A stretch of DNA of 64,000 nt from Verticillium longisporum (Eukaryota; Ascomycota; Sordariomycetes; Glomerellales; Plectosphaerellaceae). The translations under genes were made by a program, and so were the position numbers. The notes beneath the pieces were generated by a model. It was not told the DNA's origin, did no database searches, and saw only the letters and a list, made by a program, of their open reading frames with translations. Below are positions 20,709-34,380 of this stretch, in pieces. The stretch is from assembly GCA_019188255.1 (NCBI GenBank), contig JAETXT010000009.1, forward strand, positions 1,612,001-1,676,000. The letters run 5' to 3'. The number at the start of each line of letters is the position of its first letter. The first letter of the stretch is position 1.

Positions 20709-20849
20709 TAATACTCCTCCTCTAGGCTAATATCCTAATAGCTATAAATAATAAGTCCTAGCCGCTTATAGTAATTCTTCTCTTATTATCCTTATTAATT
20801 ATAATAAAATATTAAATCGTATTATAAAACGTTCGTCTATTAAAACTAA

Positions 20850-21459
20850 TTAAAGAAAAGCGCTTATTACTTTAATTAACTCCGAGAGCGAAATTAAGAT
20901 ACCTTATATAGAGTACTTTAAGCGATATCTCGTCTATAAGACCGCCCTTAGTTCTTCTCGCTATAAGGAATATATCTATCGTAATCGCTCTTATAATAAT
21001 ATAAGTATAGTTTCTATATATAAGTTAGTCCTTAATAGGGTTATAGTCTTATTTTCTAATAATCGTTTAATAGAAAAGGCTCTTATAGAGTAGAAGAAGC
21101 GAGAGGCTAAGATTAAGGATATTAAAATAGAGTTAAAGGTATTCTAAACGAAGTTAGTAATAGCCTTAGGTCGTTTATCTTATCTTCGTAAAATATGGAA
21201 AATAGTAAAGGCTTATAAAGAAGAATTATTTATTTATAGGATTTATTAATTAAATAAGGAGGATAGCGTCCTTCCTCTAAATAGGGATAACCTAAGCCTC
21301 GAGGCTTAGGAGGCTAATATAGTATAGGACCTTTAGGAGTAAGGTATTAATAGTATCGTAGATTAATCCTTATTAAGCTTCGGGGAGGAATTTTCCGACT
21401 TTAATCTTATATTAAGTAATAATATTCTTAGAATAATTATAAATAATTTAAGTTCTTAA
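20850..21459 (+). pseudogene. Antisense accessory ORF remnant in Gypsy copy B
   Basis: One plus-strand frame, opposite to pol, can be followed for about 190 codons to a TAA at 21,457-21,459. It contains in-frame stops at positions where Trp, Gln or Arg codons would be expected before RIP. The middle is rich in Lys, Glu and Leu and could be a coiled coil. Just before it, a Y-x2-Y-x6-Y pattern suggests a former C-x2-C-x6-C metal site with TGC/TGT changed to TAC/TAT. It ends in a NNLSS-type terminus similar to the antisense frame of copy C. Function unknown. Confidence 0.5.
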
Positions 21460-24400
21460 TTAATTTTTATACATTTTCTTTATATTTATAATTCTTCTAT
21501 TTAATTAAGTATTCTTCTTATTTATTTATCTTTCTATAATTAAGGATTCTTTTAATTTTATATTTATTAATATTTTCGATTTCTACGTTTATTTCGAGTA
21601 ATATATTATATAGTATTAGCTCTAGTAATATAATATAAAAAACGGGGTAAATCTTTATATTCTCTAGTAATAAAAGGTAATAATTAGTATCTAAGAGTTT
21701 CTTAAGAATTTTAAATAGTCCTAGTTTCTTAAAATCTAATTTATCGTTTAGTTATTTAGTTTTAATATTTTAACGGATAAAATAGATACTATCTCCCTCT
21801 TATAAGGATAGTCCTTTTATCCTTATCTTATTAATATATATAATTATTCTAGTATATATAAGCTTAAGGTCGAGCTTAATTTATTCCTAGATCTTATAGA
21901 TATTAATTATAATATTAATCGCTTTTAATATATCCGGTACTTTATAGCGTTCTACGTAAGCTATTAGATTATATCTATAATTAATATAGAAGAGTAATTC
22001 CTTTATTAACTCGTTTAATAAGCTATTATATATAAATTATATAATAAATAATAATATAACCTAATTATCTTATTAATAATTAATATAATATTAAAGGTAT
22101 TATTCTAGAATCTAGTTCGTTCTTTCTATTTATCTATCTATTTATAAGTAAAAAGCTATAGATAGCTTATATTTAGCTCTAAATTAAGCGATAAGTCACT
22201 TCTAGAAATTATTAATAAAAAGCTTATCTCTATTTAATATTAATTCTTTTAAGAGTCTATATTATCCTATAATATTCCTAAAGAATATATAAACGAGGTC
22301 TTCTATTATTCCTATAACTTTATATAAGAGAAAGTAGAAGTATTTAGTAAATTAGTCGATAATTATTAAGATATTATTATAAAAGGTCCTAATTAAGGGT
22401 TCCTTCGATAATAATAAGCTAATAATAAAGTCTAATAAGACTAACTCCTAAGCTATAGTTAATATTAATAATACTTTAAATTCTCTATAGGGCCTATATC
22501 TCTTTACTTTACTTTTCTTATAGAGGTTATAATTATAGATTACTATTATAATATCCTATTTAATTCCTTTAAAATCGTAATATTTTTTAAGTTAAGCGAA
22601 TACTTTCGCTACTCCTTAGTATCTATAGGCTTTAGCCCCGTAGACTTATTCGATAAGCTTTATAATACTCTTAAGTAGCTTAGCGGGTTTTATTTATATA
22701 ATAACTACTAAGGTATAATAGTATAAGATTAGATTTCCTTCTTTATTATTTATAAGGATTATATTATTATTTAGGGGTATAGTTTATTTATAGTTTAAGC
22801 GTCTATTTAAGATATTTACTTTATTATTCTTAGATCCTTTATAATAAATAATAATAAAATTAAATTCTAAGAGGAATTCCGTTTATTTAATTTATCGTTT
22901 ATTAAGGTCTTTATTTATTATAAAATATATAAGATTCTTATAATTAATATAGACTTTAACTTTATATTATATTCTAGAGAGATACGTTCTTTATTCTTTA
23001 AAAGCTTCGATAATTATTATAAGTTCTTTATTATATATTTAATAATTAAGCTCTAATCTATATAGCTTTTTCGAGAAAAATACTATTAAATATAATCGTC
23101 CTTAATCGTCCCTCTAGTTTAATTATCCTCTAATAGCGAAATCGGAGGTATCTATCTCGATTTCTATAAGTTTTTCGGGGTCTATTATCTAGAGGACTAG
23201 CTCGCTAAGGATAATATTAATAATTTAGCGAAATGCTTTTTCTTAGGGTTCGTTCTATATAAACTCTATTTCCTTAATTATAAAATTTATTAAAGGATTA
23301 ATAATCTTATTATATCTTTTTAAGAATCGTTAATAGAAATTAATAAAATTAAGGAATATTCTAATATCTTTAACGTTTTTTAATATAAACTATTCTTTAA
23401 TAATTATTATTTTAGATTTTTCTATTTTAATTTCTCTTAAAGTAATCGTATACCTTAGGAAATCTACTTCCTATATATAGAACTTAGCTTTTTTAAGCTC
23501 TATTAATAGCTTATATTAATATAATCGTATAAGGACCTAGTAAACGTATCCCTTATACTCTTTTATCGTCTTCGAGAAAATTAGAATATTATTAAAGTAT
23601 ATTATTATAAAGATATCTAGGAATTCTTATAATATATTATTAATTATATTTTAGAAAATTATAAAAATTTTAATTAATCTAAATAGTATAATTAAATATT
23701 TATAATATCCTTATTATATTCGGAATACTATTTTCTATTCTTCTCTATCCTTAATATAGATAAGGTTATATACTCCTTTAAGATCGAGTACTATAAATTA
23801 ATTAGCTCCTATTAATATATCCTTAAATTCTAATATTAAAGATAATAAGTAATAGTTCTTAATAATAATATCGTTTAACTATTTATAATCGATATATAAT
23901 CTTTCTTTACTATTCTTCTTTAATATAAAGAGAATCGGGTATCCTATTAAGGATATCGATAATCGGATATATCCTTTTCTAAAGTTCTCCTTAAGATATT
24001 TATTAAGAATATCTATCTATTAAGGGTTTAATTTATAGATCTTATTAAATCGGGCGCTCTCCCCTTCCTTAATTAGGATTTCGTAGTTATAGTATATATA
24101 CTTAGGTAATACTATATCGACTTCTTCTTTAAAGATCTTTCTATACTTTTAGTATTCCTTAAATACGTTCTATAGTCTTTCTTATTATTCTATTATAAGC
24201 TCCTCTAAGGTTATCTCCTTTAAATTATCCTTATTTATAAGGGCTAATTAGAGGTCGCTTAAGAGACCGTTTATAGGTCTTTCCTTAAAGGCTAATATAC
24301 TCTACTAAACGTAGCTAGCTATCTAGTTAATTTAACGGTTCTATTCTCTAAGTTATAAGATACTTAGGATAGTTTATTTTCCTCTTATATTAATAATATC

Positions 24401-26689
24401 GAAGGTTATATAGCTAGGTTAGCGAGAAATAAATACTTAGAGGGGTATAGTCTCTATATTTACGATTCCTCCTCTATATAAGACCGCTTATCCCTCTATT
24501 ATATTAAGCTAATAGGGTTCCTCTTTATATTTCTAGCTAATATAGTTCTTATTAATATATTTAGGGCTTATATAATTACCCTAAATATTATTATCTAATA
24601 GCGCGCTCGCCTATCTTCCTCCTACGTTTATTTATATATAGAGGTAGTTTATATTATAAATTCGTTTAGCTAAGTAGATTACTCTTACTTCCTTCGTCGG
24701 TTATTATCCTTATTCGATTAATACTTACCTTTTCCTAAAGAGGGTAGTATAGTAAATAGCTATATTATAGATAGTCCGTCTAAGTTATCGTTCCTCTTAT
24801 CGCTCTTATAATAGACGTAGAAGAGTAGCTTCCTAATATCCTTTATACGATAGAGTCTCTAATCTCTAGTTTTAGTAATATAGTATTTTATATATATATT
24901 ATTATCGTAATCCTCCTATTTAGTATTATCTTAATAATATTTATTATAATAAACGGAGTTTAATCGGAACGTAAGCCAACTTTAATTATATTCGTCTATA
25001 TATAGGATCTATTTACGATTCTCCTATTCGAACTCTACCTTTACTTATAGCTCGATCTAGTAATTATATAGGAGAAACTAATATACGGCCTTCTCCTTAA
25101 AATAATATTTATAATTATCGTAGACGTATTTAGGCTAGAATAATTAATAATATTATTCGTAAACGTAATAAAGTATTAAGTAGTCTCCTATTATAAGTTA
25201 TATATTTTCTTTAATGCTTTCTCGCTTTCGGGTACTAGCTTTCTATAGTTTAATCCTATAATAGATAAGTTCCTTCTATAATATTAAAGGGTTATAGTCC
25301 TCGCTAGTACTATTAACTTCGTATACTTATATAGGTATATAGGGTTAGGTCTATTTAAGTAGAGATTCTTCTTCGCTAGCTTATATATATTTATCCTATT
25401 CTATATCGTTTATTAGTCTTATATAAGGAGCTAATTATAATTCTAAATAAGTATATTTATAAGCTCTTTCTTTATCTATATCGATTTCCTAGGTCTCTAG
25501 TATTACTTATTAAGCCTATTTCTAAATTCGTCTTTCCTTCTTAATAATAATTATTATAGCTAGGGTTCTTTATCCTATAAATACCCTAAAGAACTATCTA
25601 TTCTATTCCTTATTATCTTTATAAGTTAAGTAATTATCCTAATAATAAAAGGTCTAATTAGTTTTAGTATAATCTTAGTATTAAATATAATTAAATTATT
25701 ATTTATTTATAAGTTTCTAGGGTTTCTTAGGTTATTAATATTCTCGAGCTATATACCCGTTTTTATTATAATTATAGTATTTTATATCCTTAAAATCTAT
25801 TAATTTACTATATCTAGTATTATTAAGCTTTATAGGTCTTATATAGGTAATCTATCCCTAAGCTATATTAACGTAGGGTTTATTATACTAATACTTATAT
25901 CCTTAATTAGATCGATAATAAGGGATATAAGGGTTCTATAATCCTATAATAAGCTTTTATCCCTTTTCTATTCTATATTTATATTAATAATCGTCGATTT
26001 TAATAGCTATAGTAATATACTCGGTAAAGGTTTTAGGTCTATCCTCCTAGATAAGGTTATCTTTAATAACGTCTTTAAATCCTTTATAGAAATAGGCTAT
26101 AAGAGCGGATTCTATTTAATTAAATCGACTAGCTAAGAATCGAAACTCTATAGTATACTTAATAATTAGCTTAATCTATTTAAGCTAAAGGATTTTTCTT
26201 TCGTTTTATCGCCTCGTCTATATCCCTAAACGCTCCTTTAATAGCTTCTTCGAATATATTTATATTAACGTAGATATCCTAAATAGCTTACTTTATATCT
26301 TCTTTCTTAATATAAATAGAATAATCCTTAATAAAGGGTTCGAATTAATATAAAGCATCCCCTTTAAAGTAAGAGGAAGTATTAGCGATCTTCTCGCCCT
26401 AATACTTAAATTAGCCTTTATTAGCTTTATAATATTAATATACTTAGGTAATAAAAGACTAAAATACCCTAGGGTTATTATTAAATAATTAAAGGGGAAG
26501 AGCCTTTATATTCGTTCTACTTTAAAGTTATTATATTAAAGCTCGGAGCTATTCGTTCTCCGAATAGAGCTCCTAGATTATAATAGCTAAATTACTAGCG
26601 CTATTTCCGATATTATTAATAGATATTATTCTTATAATAAGTATTACTTAGTATTATAAAGTAAACCTACTAAATAAGAGTAATTAAAA

Positions 26690-27165
26690 TATTATAACTT
26701 AATAGCTTCTAAAAGGGGAATACTATTAAAGGGTTAGGGTTACTATTTATAGAAGCTTAGGTTATAATTCTAAGACGATATAATATCGTAAAGCGTTACG
26801 TACTCGTTATAATAAATATAAATTAAGACTTAGATTAATTACTATTATAAGAAAGAATATATCTATAAGTCTAGAATATCTATCCTTATATACTTACTAT
26901 CCTATCCTTATTATATTAAGTAGTAAGCTTATATTAGATAGCTTATTAATTAATTATTAATAATCTATAATATTAGGATTATAGTATATTATCCTATAAG
27001 CTATTCCCTAGCTTACTATAGCGTCCTTAGTAAGCCTAATAACTTACCCTTTATATCTAAGTAAGCTATTACGTAATTTACTAGGTAGGCCTAATTCTTA
27101 TCTTATTATGCTCCCTAATCGTAGGGTCGTCGATTCGTAGCTACCCTACTTCCTTAGTTATTATA
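26690..27165 (-). repeat. LTR of Gypsy copy B (its 5' LTR)
   Basis: 476 bp, the direct-repeat partner of 20,233-20,708. The DNA next to its inner edge matches, in inverted form, the sequence following the 5' LTR of copy C. This fixes the orientation of copy B as minus. Confidence 0.85.
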
Positions 27166-27587
27166 GCCTCTTACGTTATACGAGCTATAAAATTAGGAAT
27201 AAAAGTTATAGATTAGAATTTAGTACTTATATTAATTATATAAAGAATAGGCTTTCTATCTAAGTATATAATATCGATTAAAATCTCGTAATTAAAGTCG
27301 ATATCTAATTTTAAAGCGAACTTAAAGTATTATAGAGACTTCCCTTTAATCTAATAATAATAGTAGAAGTAGTTTATTAGCTCTAATACGTTCTAGTGTA
27401 TATTATAGTCTATTCTCTAGAGTAGATTCTATAGTTTCTTAACCGATAGATAATTAAAGCGCTTATAAACTCGCTAAAGCTCTATTTCTATTAGAAATAC
27501 TATTTTATCGCTCTCTACTCTTATTATATATATAATCCCTAAACTAGTATAGGTTTTCGTATCTAAGAAGAATTAGGGATAGCCCTA
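27166..27587. other. RIPped spacer between Gypsy copy B and the solo LTR
   Basis: About 420 bp of AT-rich DNA that begins with the right target duplication of copy B (GCCTC). It is probably interior of the outer element. I recognise no coding relic. Confidence 0.5.
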
Positions 27588-27984
27588 TATTACGACCTAG
27601 TAGCTTCCGAAGGGGGAATACTATTAGAGGATTAGGGTTATTATTTATAGAAGCTTAGGTTATAACTCTAAAACGATATAGTATCGTAAAGCATTACGTA
27701 CTTATTATAATAGATATAAAATAAGACTTAGATTAATTACTATTATAAGAAAGAATATATCTATAAGTACTAAATACTTATCTTTATATACTTATTATTC
27801 TATCTTTATCATATTAGGTTAATAAGTCTATATTAGATAGCTTACCTTTCTTATTATAATCCTATTACTTAGGTTATAGTATAGTTAATAATTAGATTAC
27901 TTTAAGAATCGTAATCTAATTATAATTACGTAAGTAATCCTATAGGTCTATATAGTGTATCCGATCGCCTATAGGGTATCCTAC
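27588..27984 (-). repeat. Truncated solo Gypsy LTR in inverted orientation
   Basis: About 397 bp of the copy-C type LTR on the opposite strand. It starts with the LTR end (tattacgacc) and lacks about the last 34 bp. It runs straight into the 5' LTR of copy C, so the two LTRs form a head-to-head inverted repeat meeting at 27,984/27,985. No target duplication joins it to another LTR. Confidence 0.8.
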
Positions 27985-28415
27985 TATAACGCCCTAGCCC
28001 GGTCATCACTAGGACACTAGGCAGGACACCCCGTAGGCGACCGGACGCGCCGCACGGACCCATAGGATCACTCACGTAACCGTGACTAGATCACGATTCT
28101 CAAAGTGATCCGGTTACTAACTATACTATAACCTAAATAATAGGATTACGATAAGAAAGGTAAGCTATCTAATATAGACTTACTAACCTAATACGATAAA
28201 GATAGAATAATAAGTATATAAGGACGGGCATTTAGTACTTATAGATATATTCTTTCTTATAGTTAATAGTAATTAATCTAAGTCTTACTTTATATCTATT
28301 ATAACGAGTACGTAACGCCTTATAATACTATATCGTCTTAGAATTATAACCTAAGCTTCTATAAATAGTAACCCTCTAATAGTATTCCCCCTTTAGAAGC
28401 TATTAAATCGTAATA
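27985..28415 (+). repeat. 5' LTR of Gypsy copy C
   Basis: 431 bp. The first roughly 125 bp keep many CpA/TpG and are GC-rich, while the matching part of the 3' LTR is mutated at the same sites only by C-to-T and G-to-A changes. The rest of this LTR is RIPped. Confidence 0.88.
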
Positions 28416-28559
28416 TTTTAATTACTCTTATTTAGTAGGTTTACCTTATAATACTAAGTAATACTTATTATAAGAATAATATCTATTAATAATATCGGAA
28501 ATAGCGCTAATAACTTAGCCGCTATAATCTAGGAGCTCTATTCGGAGAACGAATAGCTC

Positions 28560-29370
28560 CAAGCCTTAATATAATAACTTTAAGGCAGAACGAGTATAAA
28601 GGCTCTTCCCCCTTAATTATTCGACGGTAACCCTAGGGTATTTTAGTCTTTTATTACCTAAGTACGCTAATACTATAAAGCTAATAAGGGCTAACTTAAG
28701 TATTAGGGCGAGAAGGTCGCTAACGCCTCCTCTTACCTTAAAGGGGACGCCTTATATTAATTCGAACCCTTTATTAAGGACTATTCTACTTATATTAAGA
28801 AAGAAAATATAAAATAGGCTACCTAGGATATCTATATAAGTATAAATATGTTCGAAGAAGCTATTAAAGGAGCGTTTAGGGATATAGACGAGGAACGATA
28901 AAACGAAAGAAAAATCCTTTAGCTTAAATAGATTAAGCTAGCTATTAAGTATACTACGGAGTTTTAACTCTTAGCTAATTAACTCGATTAAATAGAGTCC
29001 GCTTTTATAGCCTATTTCTATAAAGGGCTTAAAGACGCTATTAAGGACGACCTTATCTAGGAGGATAGACCTAAAACCTTTACTAAATATATCGCTATAG
29101 CTATTAAAATCGATAATCGCTAATATAAACGTAGAATAGAAAAGGGACGAAAACTTACTATAGGACTATAGAACCCTTATATTCCCTACTATTAATCTAA
29201 TTAAAGATATAAATACTAATACGATAAACCCTATATTAATATAGCTTAGGGATAGATTACCTATATAGGACCTATAGAGCTCGATAATATTAGATATAAT
29301 AAACCGAAGGATCTTAAGAATATAAAATATTATAACTATAATAAAAACGAGTATATAGCTCGAGAATATT
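28560..29370 (+). pseudogene. gag relic of Gypsy copy C
   Basis: Plus-strand translation gives a charged, helix-like gag region with stops in place of Trp/Gln/Arg. It ends at about 29,323-29,368 in a degenerate CCHC knuckle in which the Cys codons have become Tyr (KYYNYNKNEYIAREY). The TGT-to-TAT change is the RIP signature on the opposite strand. The boundaries are approximate. Confidence 0.65.
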
Positions 29371-30949
29371 AATAACCTAAGAAGCCCTAGAAACTTATAA
29401 ATAAACGATAGCTTAATTATATTTAATACTAAGACTATACTAAAACTAACTAAACCTTCTATTACTAAGATAATTACTTAACCTATAAGGATAATAAAGA
29501 ATAGAATAGATAGTTCCCTAGGGCACTTATAGGATAAAGAACCCTAGCTATAATAATTATTATTAAGAAGGAAAGACGAATTTAGAAATAGGCTTAATAA
29601 GTAATATTAGAGACCTAGGAAATTAATATAAACGAAGAAAAGGCTTATAAATAAGCTTACTCGGAACTATAGGCTAAAGTTATACTCTATATTAGACTTA
29701 TAAGTAATAAGGAATAGGATGAATATACGTAAATAAGCTAGGAGGAACCCCTATTAGGATAACTTTAACTCTATATCCTAATATAGACCTATACTATTAA
29801 TAACCTTAATAAGGATTACGATCCCCTTATACTATAGAACGAACTTATCTACTATAAGACTAAGCTATAGAAAGCTAGCGCCCGAAAATAAGAAAATACG
29901 AAAGAAAATATACGATTTATAATAGGAGACTATCTAGTACTCTATTACGCTTACGAATAATACTATTAATTATTTTAGCCTAAATATATCTACGACAATT
30001 ACGAATATTATTTTAAAGAGAAAGCTATATATTAGTTTCTCCTATATAATTATTAAACTAAGCTATAAATAATAATAGAATTCGAACAGGAAAATCGTAA
30101 ATAGATCCTATATATAGACGAATATAATTAAGGTTAGCTTATATTCTAATTAGACCCCGCTTATTATAATAAATACTATTAAGACTATACTAGATAGGAG
30201 GACTACGATAATAATATATATATAAAATACTATATAGCTAAGGCTAGAGATTATAGGCTTTACTATATAAAATATATTAAGAAGCTACTTTTTAGGGTCT
30301 ATTATAAGGACGATAATAACCTCGACCTAAATAATCTAAATATAATATAGCTACTTATTATACCGCCGCCTTCGGGAAAAGGTAAGTATTAGTCGGATAA
30401 GGATAATGATCGATAAAAGAAATAAGAGCGATCTATTTAGCTAAACGAACTTATAATATAAATCACCTCTATATAAAAGTAAACGTAGGAGGACGATAAA
30501 TAAGCGCGCTATTAAATAATAGCGCTTAGGGTAACTATATAAGCCCTAAATATATTAATAAGAATAAGATTATATAGAAATATAAGGAGGAACCCTATTA
30601 ACTTAATATAATAGAAGGATAAACGGTCTTATATAGAGGAGGGATCGTAAATATAGAGACTATACCCTTCTAGATATTTATCTCTTACTATTAAGGTTAT
30701 ATAACCTTTAATATTATTAATATAAAAGGAAAATAAATTATCCTAAATATCCTATAGCTTAGATAATAGAATCCTTAGATTAATTAGATAGCTAGCTACG
30801 TTTAATAGAATACGTTAGCCCTTAAGGAAAGCCCTACGAATAATCTCTTAAACGACCTCTAATTAGCCCTTATAAATAGGGATAACTTAGAGGAGATAAC
30901 CCTAGAGGAGCTTATAATAGAATAATAAGAAAGACTATAGAACGTATTT

Positions 30950-33480
30950 AAGGAATATTAGAAGTACGAAAAGATCTTTAAGGAAGAAGTCGATATAATA
31001 TTACCTAAGTATATATACTATAACTACGAAATCCTAATTAAGGAAAAAGAGAGCCCTTAATTTAATAAGATCTATAGATTAAACCCTTAATAAATAGATA
31101 TTCTCGATAAATATTTTAAAGAGAACCTTAGAAAAGGATATATCCGATTATTAATATCCTTAATAGGATACTTAATTCTCTTTATATTAAAGAAGAATAA
31201 TAAACAAAGATTATATATCGATTATAAATAATTAAACGATATTATTATTAAGAATTACTATTTATTACCTCTAATATTAGAATTTAGGGACGTATTAGTA
31301 AAAGCTAATTAATTTATAGCGCTCGATCTTAAAGGAGTATATAACTTTATCTATATTAAGGATAGAGAAGAATAGAAAATAGTATTCCGAATATAATAAG
31401 GATACTACGAGTATTTAATTATATTATTCGGATTAATTAATACCCCTATAACCTTCTAAAATATAATTAATAATATATTATAAGAATTCCTAGACGTTTT
31501 TATAATAATATACCTCGATAATATTCTAATCTTCTCGAAGATAATAGAAGAATATAAAGGATATATCTACTAAGTCCTTATACGACTATACTAATATAAG
31601 CTATTAATAGAACTAGAAAAAGCTAAATTCTATATATAGGAAATAGATTTCCTAAAATATACGATTACTTTAGGAGAAATTAGGATAGAAAAATCTAAAA
31701 TAATAGCTATTAAGGAATAGCCTATATTAAAGAACGTTAAGGATATTAAAGTATTCCTCGGTTTTATTAACTTCTATTAATAATTCCTAAAAAGATATAA
31801 TAAGATTATTAATCTTTTAATAAGCTTTATAGTTAAGGAAATAGAGTTTACGTAGAATAAACCTTAAGAAAAAGTATTTCGCTAAATTATCGATACTATC
31901 CTTAGCGAGCTAGTCCTCTAGATAATAGACCCCGAAAAACCTATAGAAATCGAGATAGATACCTCCGACTTCGCTATTAGAGGATAATTAAGCTAAAGGG
32001 ACGATTAAGGACGATTATACTTAATAGTATTCTTCTCGAAAAAGCTATATAGACTAGAGCTTAACTATTAAATATATAATAAAGAACTTATAATAATTAT
32101 TAAAGCCTTTAAAGAATAGAGAATATATCTCTCCGGAGTATAATACGAAATTAAGGTCTATATTAATTATAAGAATCTTATATACTTTATAATAAATAAA
32201 GACCTTAATAAACGATAGATTAGATAAATAGAATTCTTCTCGGAATTTAACTTTACTATTATCTACTATAAAGGATCTAAGAATAATAAAGTAGATATTT
32301 TAAATAAATACTTAGACTACGAATAAATTATACCCTTAAATAATAATATAATCCTCGTAAATAATAAAGAAGGAAATCTAATCCTATACTATTATACCTT
32401 AGTAGTTACTATACGAATAAAACCCGCTAAGCTACTTAAGAGTACTATAAAGCTTATCGAATAAGTCTATAGGGCTAAAGCCTATAGATACTAAGGAGTA
32501 GCGAAAATATTCGCTTAACTTAGAAAATATTACGACTTTAAAGGAACTAGATAGGACGTTATAATAATAATCTATAACTATAACCTCTATAAGAAAAGCA
32601 AAGTAGAGAGATATAAGCCCTATAGAGAACTTAAAGCATTACTAATACTAACTATAGCCTAGGAATTAGTCTTATTAGACTTTATTATTAGCTTATTACT
32701 ATTAAAGGAACCCTTAACTAGGACCTCTTACGATAATATCCTAATAATCGTCGACTAATTTACTAAATACTCTTACTTTCTCCTATATAAAGCTATAGGA
32801 ATAATAGAAGACCTCGCCTATATATTCCTTAAGAATATTATAGGATAATACGGACTCCTAAAAGAACTAATATTAAATAGAGATAAGCTCTTTATTAATA
32901 ATTTCTAGAAATTACTTATTACTTAATTTAGAGCTAAATATAAACTATTTATAGCTTTTTATTTATAGATAAACGGATAAATAGAAAGAACGAATTAGAC
33001 TTTAGAGTAATACCTCTAATATTATATTAACTATTAATAGGATAATTAGGTTATATTATTTCCTATTATATAATTTATATATAATAGCTTACTAAGCGAG
33101 TCTATAAAGGAATTACCTTTCTACACTAATTATAAATATAACCTAATAGCCTATATAGAATACTATAAAGTACTAAATATACTAAAAGTAATTAATATTA
33201 TAGCTAGTATCTATAAAATCTAGGACTAGATTAAGCTCGACTTTAAGCTTATATATACTAGAATAACTATATATACTAATAAAATAAAGATAAAAGGATT
33301 ATCCTTATAAGAGGGAGGTAATATTTACTTTATCCGCTAAAATATTAAAACTAAACGATTAAATAATAAATTAGATTTTAAGAAACTAAGACTTTTTAAA
33401 ATTCTTAAGAAACTCTTAGATATTAATTATTACCTTTTATTATTAGAGAATATAAAGATTTACCCCGTTTTTTATATAAT
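30950..33480 (+). pseudogene. pol relic of Gypsy copy C (RT, RNase H, integrase)
   Basis: The reverse transcriptase is clear at about 31,315-31,560: LDLKGVYNFI, then a degraded FRI..GYYEYLI, LFGLINTPITF, and YLDNILIFS at 31,511-31,537, with the second Asp of YLDD changed to Asn. RNase H follows at about 32,024-32,140 (FFSKKLYRLELNY and KELIIIIKAFKE). The integrase core lies at about 32,690-33,100, including an IVD..TKYSYFLP stretch and a DGQIERT-like stretch. A C-terminal KLDFKKL...HPVF-type module ends near 33,480. In-frame stops sit where TGG, CAG or CGA codons would have been. Confidence 0.85.
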
Positions 33481-33639
33481 ATTTTTAGAATTAATATTAT
33501 TAAATATACTATTTATAATTAATATAGAAATAGAAAATATAAATAAATACGAAATCGAAAGAATTATTAATTATAGAAAAACGAATAAATAAAACGAATA
33601 CTTTATTAAATAGAAAAACTATAAATATAAAGAAAATAT

Positions 33640-34100
33640 ATAAGAACTAATTAAGAACCTAAATTATTTATAATTATTAAAGTAATATTATTAATCCTAA
33701 GGAAATTAAGTAACTCTAAGTTAAAGGAGCTTAAAACGCTCTAATTAATAACCCCGAAACCCCTAACCGCTTATATAGCTATTATAACCTTAGACTCCTC
33801 CTGCTCCGCGGAATCTAACTCGTTTAGAGATTATAACCCTTAATTTACTATCTTTATACTCCTTTTATAAAGAGATCGCTTCTAAGTACGAAAGCGCTTT
33901 AAATAATTAAAAGCTTCCGCTATTTAAGATTATAGCTCTTCTAAATACGCCTCCTTATCTAGCTCCTTCTTATCTAGCTTATTTAGCTCCTAGGTAATAT
34001 AAGATACTATTATAGGTTAATAGACTAAGAAAATAAGAAAGATATTATTATAAATATTTATAAGTATTAATAAGTACCCCTAAACTATCGTAAGAGCGAT
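33640..34100 (-). pseudogene. Antisense accessory ORF remnant in Gypsy copy C
   Basis: Downstream of pol, the minus strand carries a Lys/Glu-rich frame with RIP-type stops. It ends in a NNLGS-type terminus aligned with the antisense frame at 20,850-21,459 of copy B. Outside this C-terminal part the two copies have diverged strongly. Boundaries and frame are approximate. Confidence 0.4.
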
Positions 34101-34380
34101 TATAATAAATATATTTAGAGTAACGATTAACGCCCTCTGTTATATAATACTTCTAACCTTTCTATTAATAGAAGGAATATAATATAATATCGTAGCTACG
34201 AAGCTTAATAAAATTAAATTATTCTTATCGCTTTCGAGTAGATAAGGACTTTAGTTTTTCGATATAACTCGATATTTTATTAATATTATAAAGGAAGAAT
34301 AAATTAAAGGATATAATTATTTAGGGTATAGCGCTTATAAGTAAGGGTCGCTAAGATATCGACCTAGAGGAGGAGAATTA

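Larger units (their letters stand above)
20233..27165 (-). mobile_element. Ty3/Gypsy retrotransposon copy B, RIP-inactivated
   Basis: Two 476-bp direct LTRs (20,233-20,708 and 26,690-27,165) bound the copy. It is flanked by ACCTC and GCCTC (27,166-27,170), a 5-bp duplication with one RIP-type difference. The interior is the reverse complement of the pol region of copy C. The reverse-transcriptase YLDD box lies near 23,571-23,600 on the minus strand and reads YFNN, both catalytic Asp codons having become Asn. Many former Trp/Gln/Arg codons are stops. The copy is not functional. Confidence 0.85.
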
